Shown here: positions 44,925 to 52,258 of the stretch, in pieces
Layout of the letters: each line of letters starts with the position of its first letter
Numbering within the stretch: the first letter of the stretch is position 1
Source: Pedobacter westerhofensis
Lineage (GTDB): Bacteria; Bacteroidota; Bacteroidia; Sphingobacteriales; Sphingobacteriaceae
DNA: 64,000 nt
Assembly (NCBI RefSeq): GCF_900182595.1
Contig: NZ_FXTN01000011.1
Location: 62,001 to 126,000 of the forward strand
Reading direction: 5' to 3'
Position numbers and translations under genes: made by a program
Notes under the pieces: generated by a model
Told to the model about the DNA's origin: nothing
The model's database searches: none
What the model saw: the letters and a program-made list of their open reading frames with translations, nothing else

Positions 44925-45890
44925 ATGTTAAAGCAACTATCCGGATACATACTTGCACTGGCAAGCCTGGTCATGAATGTATCATGCAGGAAAGACTATG
45001 AATCAGTTAAAGATGCGGAGGCCAGAAGGATTACGGAATATATTGTCCGCAATAACCTGAGTCTGATGGTTGAAGATGGTGATCATACGGGCTATTATTA
45101 CCAGGTATTAAATCCGGGCTTGGGTGAAGCCCTGAAAAACACAGATTCGGTGCTCTATAATATTCAGATGAAGGGTATAGATAATGGAATTATCTATTAT
45201 GATTTGCCGGCATTTACAAACCGGGGTACCTATGTAGGTTACACGGATGTAGTATCACATGAATATGTGATCAATACAATTCCCAAAAAAGTAATATCCG
45301 AAGCCAGGTCTATCCCGGCAATCCGTAATACCATCCTGAAATTAAAAAGAGGAGGTGCTGCAAGGATACTGCTGCCTTCATCCCTGGCTTTTGGCAGAAA
45401 CGAAGTTGGAGAGATCCCTGCAAAACAGGATATGGATGTGATGATTACCATTCATCCTGATACAACACAACAGCAGCGCGACGACCGGCTGATACAGGAT
45501 TTTATGATCAGCAAAGGGCTGGTGATGACTAAAGATCCCTCAGGAGTTTGGTATAGCATATCAAATCCCGGAAACGATACATCGCCAATTGCTGAAACCT
45601 CAACCATACAGACATCCTACACGGGCAGATTCCTGAACGGAGCTGTATTTCAAATTGGTACGGGGACATCTTTTGACCTCAGCCCTAATACCCGCAACCT
45701 GCATTCCTGGATCAATGGCTGGCGAAAAGTTATACCCGGGAAATTGCGCAAAGGTGGTAAGATGCGGATGATTATCCCCTCCCGGCTCGGCACCGGCAAA
45801 TCGGAATTGAGGAACGAATTTAACTACATCCTTCTTCCCGGAAATGCTGTACTGGACTTTGATATAGAAATCCAGTCTGTACAACTTTAG
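44925..45890 (+). CDS. Lipoprotein with two FKBP-type peptidyl-prolyl isomerase domains
   Basis: 321 residues from ATG 44925, which has a strong GGGAGG Shine-Dalgarno 9 nt upstream, unusual for this phylum. The signal peptide ends LVMNVSCRKDY with lipobox Cys21. Two FKBP-like domains follow: about 60-155 (LPSSLAFGRNEVGEIPAKQDM) and 200-320 (SYTGRFLNGAVFQIG, KGGKMRMIIPSRLGTGKSEL). The first lacks several of the usual aromatic active-site residues, so it may be structural. It assists folding of periplasmic or outer-membrane proteins. It is followed 35 bp later by a short AraC gene. Confidence 0.87.
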   Translation: MLKQLSGYILALASLVMNVSCRKDYESVKDAEARRITEYIVRNNLSLMVEDGDHTGYYYQVLNPGLGEALKNTDSVLYNIQMKGIDNGIIYYDLPAFTNRGTYVGYTDVVSHEYVINTIPKKVISEARSIPAIRNTILKLKRGGAARILLPSSLAFGRNEVGEIPAKQDMDVMITIHPDTTQQQRDDRLIQDFMISKGLVMTKDPSGVWYSISNPGNDTSPIAETSTIQTSYTGRFLNGAVFQIGTGTSFDLSPNTRNLHSWINGWRKVIPGKLRKGGKMRMIIPSRLGTGKSELRNEFNYILLPGNAVLDFDIEIQSVQL

Positions 45891-45924
45891 TAAAACATAT
45901 TTGAGGGCATCATCAGATTAGCTT

Positions 45925-46311
45925 ATGAAAACAGAAGAATTGTGGTTTAAAAAACCCCGCCTTAACCAGGCCGGGAAAGCAGACCTTGAGAATTTTATGC
46001 AGGAAAACTTCCGGCTAAACCTGGAGGTAAAAGAACTGGCATTATTAACAGGCCGTAGCCTGGCTACATTCAAAAGGGATTTTGAAAAAACCTTTCGTAC
46101 TTCCCCAAAGCGATGGATACAGCAAAGACGGCTTGAAGAGGCATTTATTATGATAAAAGAACAGGGCAAACGGCCTTCGGAAGTTTATGATGAATTAGGC
46201 TTTGAATCCTTTTCTCACTTTTCATTTTCATTTAAACAATACTTCGGGACCAACCCTTCCAATATACAATCTTCGCGCTTTATACCTGTCATGTTAAACC
46301 AAAACAAATAA
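45925..46311 (+). CDS. Short AraC-family DNA-binding protein, N-terminal domain missing
   Basis: 128 residues that contain little more than the AraC double helix-turn-helix: VKELALLTGRSLATFKRDFEKTF (first HTH) and RPSEVYDELGFESFSHFSFSF..YFGTNP (second HTH). Typical ExsA-like Bacteroidota regulators with this C-terminus are about 270 residues, with an N-terminal effector/dimerisation domain. Here the start ATG is only 34 bp after the FKBP gene, so the effector domain has no room. Either a deletion product or a stand-alone binding domain. Target genes cannot be told; the convergent sulfurtransferase and the FKBP gene are neighbours. Confidence 0.82.
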   Translation: MKTEELWFKKPRLNQAGKADLENFMQENFRLNLEVKELALLTGRSLATFKRDFEKTFRTSPKRWIQQRRLEEAFIMIKEQGKRPSEVYDELGFESFSHFSFSFKQYFGTNPSNIQSSRFIPVMLNQNK

Positions 46312-46349
46312 TCTTTAGCTAATAACTGCCATCGATAGCACTTTTTCCT

Positions 46350-47186
46350 TCAGGCTATTGGCCTGCTTTTGTCCGCGATCCACTCACTCCAGGAACCCGC
46401 GTACAGTTTTGGGAAAACTTTGCGCGAATGGACAAAAAGCAGGATGTTAAATGCAGCTGTAACGCCCGAACCGCAATAAAACACGGCTTCTCCTGGTGTA
46501 TCCTTAAAGTAATCTCCTAATTTAGCATCGTCACCAATCATCCCTTCCGGATTCAGGAGGCTGTTAAATGGCTTTGAAATTGCCGTAGGAATATGGCCGG
46601 CAACAGGATCTATGCTTTCATTCTGCCCCTGATAACGGTCATTTGTCCGGGAATCGATGATGCAGCTGCCGGTCTGTTCGATCTCCTTCAGCACATCGTC
46701 AGACTGAACAAGAAAATCGTCATTAAAACTGGCTTTATATTGTTTTGGAGTTCTTTCCGTTTGTAAGCCGGCAAGTGGAAATCCCTTTTTTTCCCAGTAA
46801 CTTTTACCTCCTGAAAGGACGGCTACATTTTGATGACCGCTCCATTGTAAAAGCCACCACAGCCTTGCTGCTGCCATTGCGCCCGACTGCATATCATAAG
46901 CTACTACCTGAGTATTTTCATCAATACCAAGCTTTGAAAAGGTAGCAGTTAAGCTTTCCTTTGAGGGAAGCGGGTGACGGCCGGTCGTTCCGGAAATAAT
47001 TGTTCCTGACAGATCATCATGCAAATCTGCATATACTGCATTTGGTATATGGCTTTTCTCATACTCTGCTCTTCCCCACTGCGGGTCAGCTAATGCGTAG
47101 GAACACTCAATAAAAAGAAAACCACTATTATTCAGATTTTGTGAGGCTTCTTCTGCCGTAATGAAAGTTGCGTATTTCATCGTCAT
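46350..47186 (-). CDS. Sulfurtransferase with two rhodanese domains (3-mercaptopyruvate type)
   Basis: A 278-residue cytosolic enzyme with an inactive N-terminal rhodanese domain (about 8-140) and an active C-terminal one (160-275). The active-site loop is YCGSGVTAAF, with Cys238. CGSGVTA is characteristic of 3-mercaptopyruvate sulfurtransferase (SseA), whereas thiosulfate-preferring rhodaneses have CRxGx[R/T]. It transfers sulfane sulfur to cyanide or thiols and can yield H2S. Two Met codons (47186, 47180) are possible starts. It converges with the AraC gene. Confidence 0.9.
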   Translation of the reverse strand: MTMKYATFITAEEASQNLNNSGFLFIECSYALADPQWGRAEYEKSHIPNAVYADLHDDLSGTIISGTTGRHPLPSKESLTATFSKLGIDENTQVVAYDMQSGAMAAARLWWLLQWSGHQNVAVLSGGKSYWEKKGFPLAGLQTERTPKQYKASFNDDFLVQSDDVLKEIEQTGSCIIDSRTNDRYQGQNESIDPVAGHIPTAISKPFNSLLNPEGMIGDDAKLGDYFKDTPGEAVFYCGSGVTAAFNILLFVHSRKVFPKLYAGSWSEWIADKSRPIA

Positions 47187-47234
47187 TTATGATTTACCTG
47201 TTTGTTAATCTATACTTTGTAAACGGTTTGAAAG

Positions 47235-47242
47235 CAAATTTA
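47235..47242 (-). promoter_or_regulatory. Candidate -7 box (TAAATTTG) for the sulfurtransferase
   Basis: Minus-strand TAAATTTG, an exact TAnnTTTG match, 48 bp before the start codon at 47186. A GTTG lies roughly 22 bp further upstream as a weak -33 candidate. Confidence 0.4.
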
Positions 47243-47420
47243 ATATTTAGCAAGGCATCGGCAACAGAAAACATGTATTGTCTTTTTAAGTATACACAAG
47301 TTATCCTTTCGCAGTGCAATTAACTAATAACATATATATATTTTAACATCACATCATATATTATGAAAAATAAAACAACAAAAACCAATTAAACAGCTAA
47401 AGAGTATCCTAAAAGTAAAG

Positions 47421-47444
47421 GTTACAACATTAAGATGTTGTAAC
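47421..47444. promoter_or_regulatory. Perfect inverted repeat upstream of the siderophore receptor
   Basis: GTTACAACAT - TAAG - ATGTTGTAAC: ten perfect base pairs around a 4-nt spacer, 56 bp before the receptor start. The size and symmetry suit a dimeric regulator, or a leader hairpin. It does not look like the classic GATAATGATAATC Fur box. The rest of the 314-bp gap is AT-rich, with a TAGTATTG near-match to the -7 box shortly before the gene. Confidence 0.55.
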
Positions 47445-47500
47445 TCCAATTATTTTTATTTAGTATTGCGGCTCACAATTTAGACTGATTAAGAATAACG

Positions 47501-49990
47501 ATGAGAATGAGAACCGTATTTATGAAGCTCCTCACCATTGCAGGGATTATCTTTGGAATGTTGAGTGAAAACGCACAGGCACAGGTGACAGAGGATTTTG
47601 TCATTGAAGGCAGAATTGAAGACGAACAGGGAAAACCAATCCCAAATGTATCCGTAAAGGTAGACGATCTGAAGATCAGTACCTCAACAGATGCAAACGG
47701 ACATTATATATTAAAATTAAAACCAGGAAAATACGCAGTCAGGTTTAGTTTTATCGGTTATCAGTTTCTGGTAAAGAAAGCCGATCTGACAGGCGGGAGT
47801 TTACACAACTTTAATGCAGAGCTGACTGAAGATAGCGGTCAGCTTCAAAACGTAGAGATTACAGGGAGAAAAGAGAGATCTTACAGAGCAGCCGGTACCT
47901 TTTCAGGATCAAAAACCGAAACTGCACTGAGGGATATCCCACAAGCCATCAGTTATGTAACTAAGGAGGTAATCGAAGACCAGCAGGCCTTCAGAACGAT
48001 TGACCTGATCAAAAACATGAGCGGAGTAAATGCATTCTCCACCTATGACAACGACATCGTAATCAGAGGATTCCGGGCATCGAATTCATTGATAAATGGA
48101 CTGAGAACAATCTCAAGCGGATGGAGTTCTTCGCTCCTGCCTTATGTAGAAAAGATGGAAGTGATCAAGGGACCGGCATCAGCATTATTTGCCAATACCG
48201 ATCCGGGCGGTACTGTAAATATCATTACTAAAAAACCGCTGAATGAAGACAGAAAATCGGTGATGCTTTCTACAGGAAGTTACAATACGACAAGGATCGC
48301 GACCGACTTCACCGGCCCCATAGACAGTGCTAAAACATTCCTGTACCGGTTAAACGTGGCCTACCAGAATGCAGGTTCATTCCGTGTGTTACAGGGCAGT
48401 GAAGATATTGTGATCGCACCATCATTCTCGTTTATACCAGACGATAAAACCAAGGTGAATTTTGAGCTCGTTTATTCCAGAACCAACGGCAGGCTGGATC
48501 GCGGCCAACCGATCTTTGGTGCTGCTGCAGGATCAGGAGCAGAATTACTATACAGCACTCCCATTTCTTTTGCTATCGGAAAAGACAATGATTTCCTGAA
48601 ACAGACAAATTTATTCTCCACGATCTCTGTACAGCGAAAAATTTCGGATAAGCTTAGCCTGAATGCTTCATACATGAAGTTTATGTATAAGGAAGATTTA
48701 CTGGAGCACAGAACATCCAACAATTATGCTGTAGATGCTGATGGTGTTTCTATACCAACTTTAATGGAAATGCGCACTACCCGCCGTAACACACAAAATA
48801 ATACGGATAACCTGACGCTCTATGGGGCTTATGATTTAAAAACGGGCGCTGTTACACATAAAGTACTGCTGGGATATGATTATATTCAAAGTGTATTTCC
48901 AAAGGATAATAATTCGGCTTTTAATGCCAGAGGGTACCGTAATGCGGCAAATGACGGTACAATCAACAGCTATAATCCGGCAAACCGCGACAGGTACCTG
49001 ATCGTAAATAACAGGCCCGTTCCTAACGTACCGCATTTCGATCTGACCAATCCTGATTATTCCTTCTCCGAAATCAGTGAATATTTCAGCAAATCAGAAG
49101 CCAATGAAAATACGCCGAGCAAATATTATGTTAACGGTGTATATGTACAGGATCAGATGAAATGGAAGAACTTCCAGGTTTTACTGGCCCTGCGCAAGGA
49201 GTATTATGTTGATCTGATCAACGCAGGAGAGAGTGATGAACAAAAAGTAGATCAGTCGGCCCTGTTGCCAAGGGTTGGTTTAGTTTATACTCCTATAGCG
49301 CCACTGAGCATTTATGGAACGTATACGGAAAGCTATCAGCCTCAGGGGGCTTCAACAGTAGGCAACGTTGCAGTTTATGGCGGACCATTTGATCCTTTGC
49401 AGGGAAAGATGATTGAAGGTGGCGTAAAAATGGAATTGTTTGAAAAACGACTGGCGATCAATATTGCGGCATACCGCATTGAAGAAAAAAATATTTTGAT
49501 CAATGCCAATAATGGCGAAAATCCCGATCTGTTGCGTCAGGTTGGTGAACAGCGCTCTACAGGAGTTGAAACAGACATCTACGGTTCAGTAAATCCAAAC
49601 TTAAGTATCATCGCAAACTTTTCTTACAATAAAGCAGTTATTACAGAGAGCGACATTACTTCAGAGATTGGGACATTAGTGCCAAACGCTCCACGCTCCC
49701 AGGGAAACATTTGGGCCAAGTATGTATTTACAGGCGGAGAAGCTAAAGGTTTGGGTATCGCCCTTGGCAGTAACTACGTAACCAAACGCAATACCCTGAA
49801 CCAGGCCTTGCAGCTGCCGGGTTATACCTTGGTGAATGCTGCATTATCTTATACCGTTAAAAAATTCAAGATGGCCGTTAACTTTAATAATATCTTTGAC
49901 AAAACACACTGGATTGGAGGATATGATTTTAACAGGTTATTCCCCGGTACTCCAAGGAACTACATGACCAGTATTGGATATATGTTCTAG
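47501..49990 (+). CDS. TonB-dependent siderophore-type receptor
   Basis: 829 residues: signal peptide (to about 28, NAQAQ), carboxypeptidase-D-like domain (33-110; IEGRIEDEQGKPIPNVSVKV), plug (about 135-255) with ALRDIPQAISYVTKEVI and VIKGPASALFANTDPGGTVNIITKKP, then a 22-strand barrel ending NYMTSIGYMF. The plug motif EVIKGPASALFGxxxPGGxVN is typical of FecA/FhuA-like siderophore receptors. There is no STN domain, so it should not signal to FecR. Probably imports a ferric siderophore; the ligand is unknown. An inverted repeat upstream may mediate regulation. Confidence 0.92.
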   Translation: MRMRTVFMKLLTIAGIIFGMLSENAQAQVTEDFVIEGRIEDEQGKPIPNVSVKVDDLKISTSTDANGHYILKLKPGKYAVRFSFIGYQFLVKKADLTGGSLHNFNAELTEDSGQLQNVEITGRKERSYRAAGTFSGSKTETALRDIPQAISYVTKEVIEDQQAFRTIDLIKNMSGVNAFSTYDNDIVIRGFRASNSLINGLRTISSGWSSSLLPYVEKMEVIKGPASALFANTDPGGTVNIITKKPLNEDRKSVMLSTGSYNTTRIATDFTGPIDSAKTFLYRLNVAYQNAGSFRVLQGSEDIVIAPSFSFIPDDKTKVNFELVYSRTNGRLDRGQPIFGAAAGSGAELLYSTPISFAIGKDNDFLKQTNLFSTISVQRKISDKLSLNASYMKFMYKEDLLEHRTSNNYAVDADGVSIPTLMEMRTTRRNTQNNTDNLTLYGAYDLKTGAVTHKVLLGYDYIQSVFPKDNNSAFNARGYRNAANDGTINSYNPANRDRYLIVNNRPVPNVPHFDLTNPDYSFSEISEYFSKSEANENTPSKYYVNGVYVQDQMKWKNFQVLLALRKEYYVDLINAGESDEQKVDQSALLPRVGLVYTPIAPLSIYGTYTESYQPQGASTVGNVAVYGGPFDPLQGKMIEGGVKMELFEKRLAINIAAYRIEEKNILINANNGENPDLLRQVGEQRSTGVETDIYGSVNPNLSIIANFSYNKAVITESDITSEIGTLVPNAPRSQGNIWAKYVFTGGEAKGLGIALGSNYVTKRNTLNQALQLPGYTLVNAALSYTVKKFKMAVNFNNIFDKTHWIGGYDFNRLFPGTPRNYMTSIGYMF

Positions 49991-50110
49991 TAGACAACGC
50001 ATATGGCTTCGTTCGGGCTTTGCTCTGGATGTCTGCGGTACATTCAGTGTTTATGTTTAGTACTCGTAGTGTTTTTGCTCAATATACAAGGGCAGTTTGC
50101 AAGACATCGG

Positions 50111-50158
50111 CAGGGGGTTGACAGGCAAAAAAAGGCATTTGAGCCTGTCAACCCCCTG
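50111..50158. repeat. Strong hairpin, 16-bp perfect stem
   Basis: CAGGGGGTTGACAGGC (50111-50126) pairs perfectly with GCCTGTCAACCCCCTG (50143-50158), with a 16-nt A-rich loop. It sits about 120 bp after the receptor stop codon. There is no T-run after either arm. The second arm is also the first unit of an 11-bp periodic array. Confidence 0.75.
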
Positions 50159-50231
50159 TCAACAGCCTGTTAACAGCCTGTTAATACCTAATGGAAACTA
50201 AAGGAAAACTATACCAAGGGTTGACATGCCA
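50144..50231. repeat. Degenerate 11-bp tandem array before the helicase gene
   Basis: Consecutive units at 11-bp spacing: CCTGTCAACCC, CCTGTCAACAG, CCTGTTAACAG, CCTGTTAATAC, CTAATGGAAAC, TAAAGGAAAAC, TATACCAAGGG, TTGACATGCCA. The first four are clearly related; the last four drift, with unit 8 again near TTGACA. Same period as the array at 22870 but a different consensus. Non-coding. Confidence 0.6.
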
Positions 50232-50325
50232 AGTACACTACCCAAATCAGTCCCGAACATATGATGATGGGCCAAAAGGCATTGGAATAAAAGCAATGTT
50301 TCAGGAATATGAAGGTCAAATTCCT

Positions 50326-50333
50326 TAAATTTG
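50326..50333 (+). promoter_or_regulatory. Candidate -7 box (TAAATTTG) abutting the helicase start
   Basis: An exact TAnnTTTG match ends 4 nt before the ATG at 50338. If used, the transcript would be leaderless or begin at the start codon. A TTTC lies 23 bp further upstream. Confidence 0.4.
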
Positions 50334-50337
50334 CAGT

Positions 50338-52254
50338 ATGAGTACTGCGACTACTGCCACTTCTATATTTGACAAAATACTAAATTTTATTGACTATACC
50401 AATCAAAATATTTTTCTTACAGGAAAGGCAGGAACTGGAAAAACCACGCTTTTAAAGAAGATAAAAGAGACAAGTTCAAAAAAAATGGTAATCGTGGCTC
50501 CTACCGGAGTAGCAGCGATGAACGCCAAAGGCACTACGATCAACTCATTTTTCCAGCTGCCGACGGGCTCTTTCTTTCCCGGCGATATTAGTCTGCAAAA
50601 TCTGCAGGCAGGCTTTATGTCCATTCAGTCACTGGTTTCAGATTCTAGCTATAACAGGGAAAAGATGAACCTTTTTCTGGAACTTGAGCTGCTGGTCATT
50701 GATGAAGTATCGATGGTACGCTGTGACCTGATGGATGTGATCGATTCAATATTGCGTTTTGTAAGGAAGAACAATGCTCCTTTCGGGGGTGTCCAGCTCT
50801 TATTAATCGGGGATCTGTATCAGTTGCCCCCGGTGATCAGAAGAGAAGAATGGTCATTCCTGAAAACGGCTTATCGTTCGCCTTATTTCTTTGACAGCCA
50901 TGTCATCAGCAGGCATCCCCTTTTGCAGGTTGAGCTCACTACCGTATTCCGCCAGACTGAACCGGAATTTATCAATATCCTGAATTCAATCAGGAATAAC
51001 CAGATCGATGAAAGCACGCTCAGGTTGTTAAATCAGCGTTTTGATCCTCAGTTTACAGCTTCTGAAGAATTAAACCCCATTATTATCACTTCGCACAATG
51101 CGGAAGCAACAGCGATCAACAAAGAAAAACTGGATGCCCTCCCGGGAGAAGAATATACCTTTAATGGTGAACTGAGCGGTGAATTCAGGGAAGCGGGACT
51201 GCAGGCTGAGCAGGTCCTGAAACTTAAAGAAGGTGCGCAGGTCATGTTCATCAAGAACGACACAGGCGATGACCGGAAATTCTATAACGGAAAGATCGGT
51301 AAGGTAAAATCCATCCGGGATGGCGAGATCTGTATCTCCTTTCCTGATGATGAAGATCTGATGCTGGAACGGACCTCCTGGCAGTCTTTTGAGTACAAAA
51401 CTGACCCGGAACAAACCATTGTACAGCAACAGGTGGGAGAGTTCTCTCAGTACCCTATTAAACTGGCCTGGGCGGTGACCATACATAAAAGCCAGGGTTT
51501 AACATTCGACAGCGCTATTATTGACGCAGGAAAATCCTTTGTTGCCGGTCAGGTCTATGTGGCCTTGAGTCGTGTAAGAACACTTAACGGACTGATCCTC
51601 CGCTCCAAAATCAATACTGAAAGCTTAAGGTCTAATCCGGAAGTAATCGCTTATATGAACCCTGCAACTGAGGAAGATATGAATGGGATTATGGTGATTG
51701 AGCAGGAAAAGTTTATTCTGCAGCTGGTGCTGCACCATTTTACCTTCAACCAGATGCTGATCGGGCTGGAGGCTATCCTTTCGAATGCCGAAATTGTAAA
51801 AACCAATCTTCCCGAATTCAGGACTTTACTGGCACAGCTTAAAAAATCAGTAACAGATCTGATGGGCCTGTCGGAACGTTTCCAGAATCAGGTAAAGAAT
51901 TTGCACAGGGAAAGTGGCTTTGCAGACCAGGAAGCCTTGCAAACCAGGATTGAATCTGCCGTGACTTATTTCAGCAAAGAAATCAATTCCTTACTGCTCA
52001 CGCATGTCAATAAGAATATCCGGATCAAACCAAAAAACAAGTCGGAACAGCAGATCCAGCATTCCTTTCAGAAGTACAGGCAAATTATCGAAAACAGGAT
52101 CAACCTTTTGCAGGTAGCTTCGGGTTTGCTGAAAATGCCGGTTAAGCCTGAAGATTATACTGCCTGGATCAGTAAACATAAATCACAATTACTGATCAAA
52201 CCGGATTCATCCAGAGGAGGTCAGCAGGCGGCAAATAATCTTCAGTTGTTTTAA
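50338..52254 (+). CDS. Pif1/RecD-like superfamily 1B DNA helicase
   Basis: 638 residues. Helicase motifs in order: GKAGTGKTTLLKK (Walker A, near residue 30), ATGV-type APTGVAAMNAKG (Ia), LLVIDEVSMVR (II), LLLIGDLYQLPPV (III), and FRQTEPEFINILN (IV). Then TIHKSQGLTFDSAIID (V) and GQVYVALSRVRTLNGL (VI) follow near 385-420. The C-terminal 200 residues are mainly helical and charged, with no recognised domain. It unwinds DNA 5' to 3' with ATP, and Pif1 relatives handle forks and structured DNA. It converges with the TonB receptor gene, with only 4 bp between them. Confidence 0.9.
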   Translation: MSTATTATSIFDKILNFIDYTNQNIFLTGKAGTGKTTLLKKIKETSSKKMVIVAPTGVAAMNAKGTTINSFFQLPTGSFFPGDISLQNLQAGFMSIQSLVSDSSYNREKMNLFLELELLVIDEVSMVRCDLMDVIDSILRFVRKNNAPFGGVQLLLIGDLYQLPPVIRREEWSFLKTAYRSPYFFDSHVISRHPLLQVELTTVFRQTEPEFINILNSIRNNQIDESTLRLLNQRFDPQFTASEELNPIIITSHNAEATAINKEKLDALPGEEYTFNGELSGEFREAGLQAEQVLKLKEGAQVMFIKNDTGDDRKFYNGKIGKVKSIRDGEICISFPDDEDLMLERTSWQSFEYKTDPEQTIVQQQVGEFSQYPIKLAWAVTIHKSQGLTFDSAIIDAGKSFVAGQVYVALSRVRTLNGLILRSKINTESLRSNPEVIAYMNPATEEDMNGIMVIEQEKFILQLVLHHFTFNQMLIGLEAILSNAEIVKTNLPEFRTLLAQLKKSVTDLMGLSERFQNQVKNLHRESGFADQEALQTRIESAVTYFSKEINSLLLTHVNKNIRIKPKNKSEQQIQHSFQKYRQIIENRINLLQVASGLLKMPVKPEDYTAWISKHKSQLLIKPDSSRGGQQAANNLQLF

Positions 52255-52258
52255 GAGC

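Noticed and set aside
51070..51486. 138-codon minus-strand frame inside the helicase
   Set aside because: Antisense to conserved helicase sequence between motifs IV and V; treated as a shadow.
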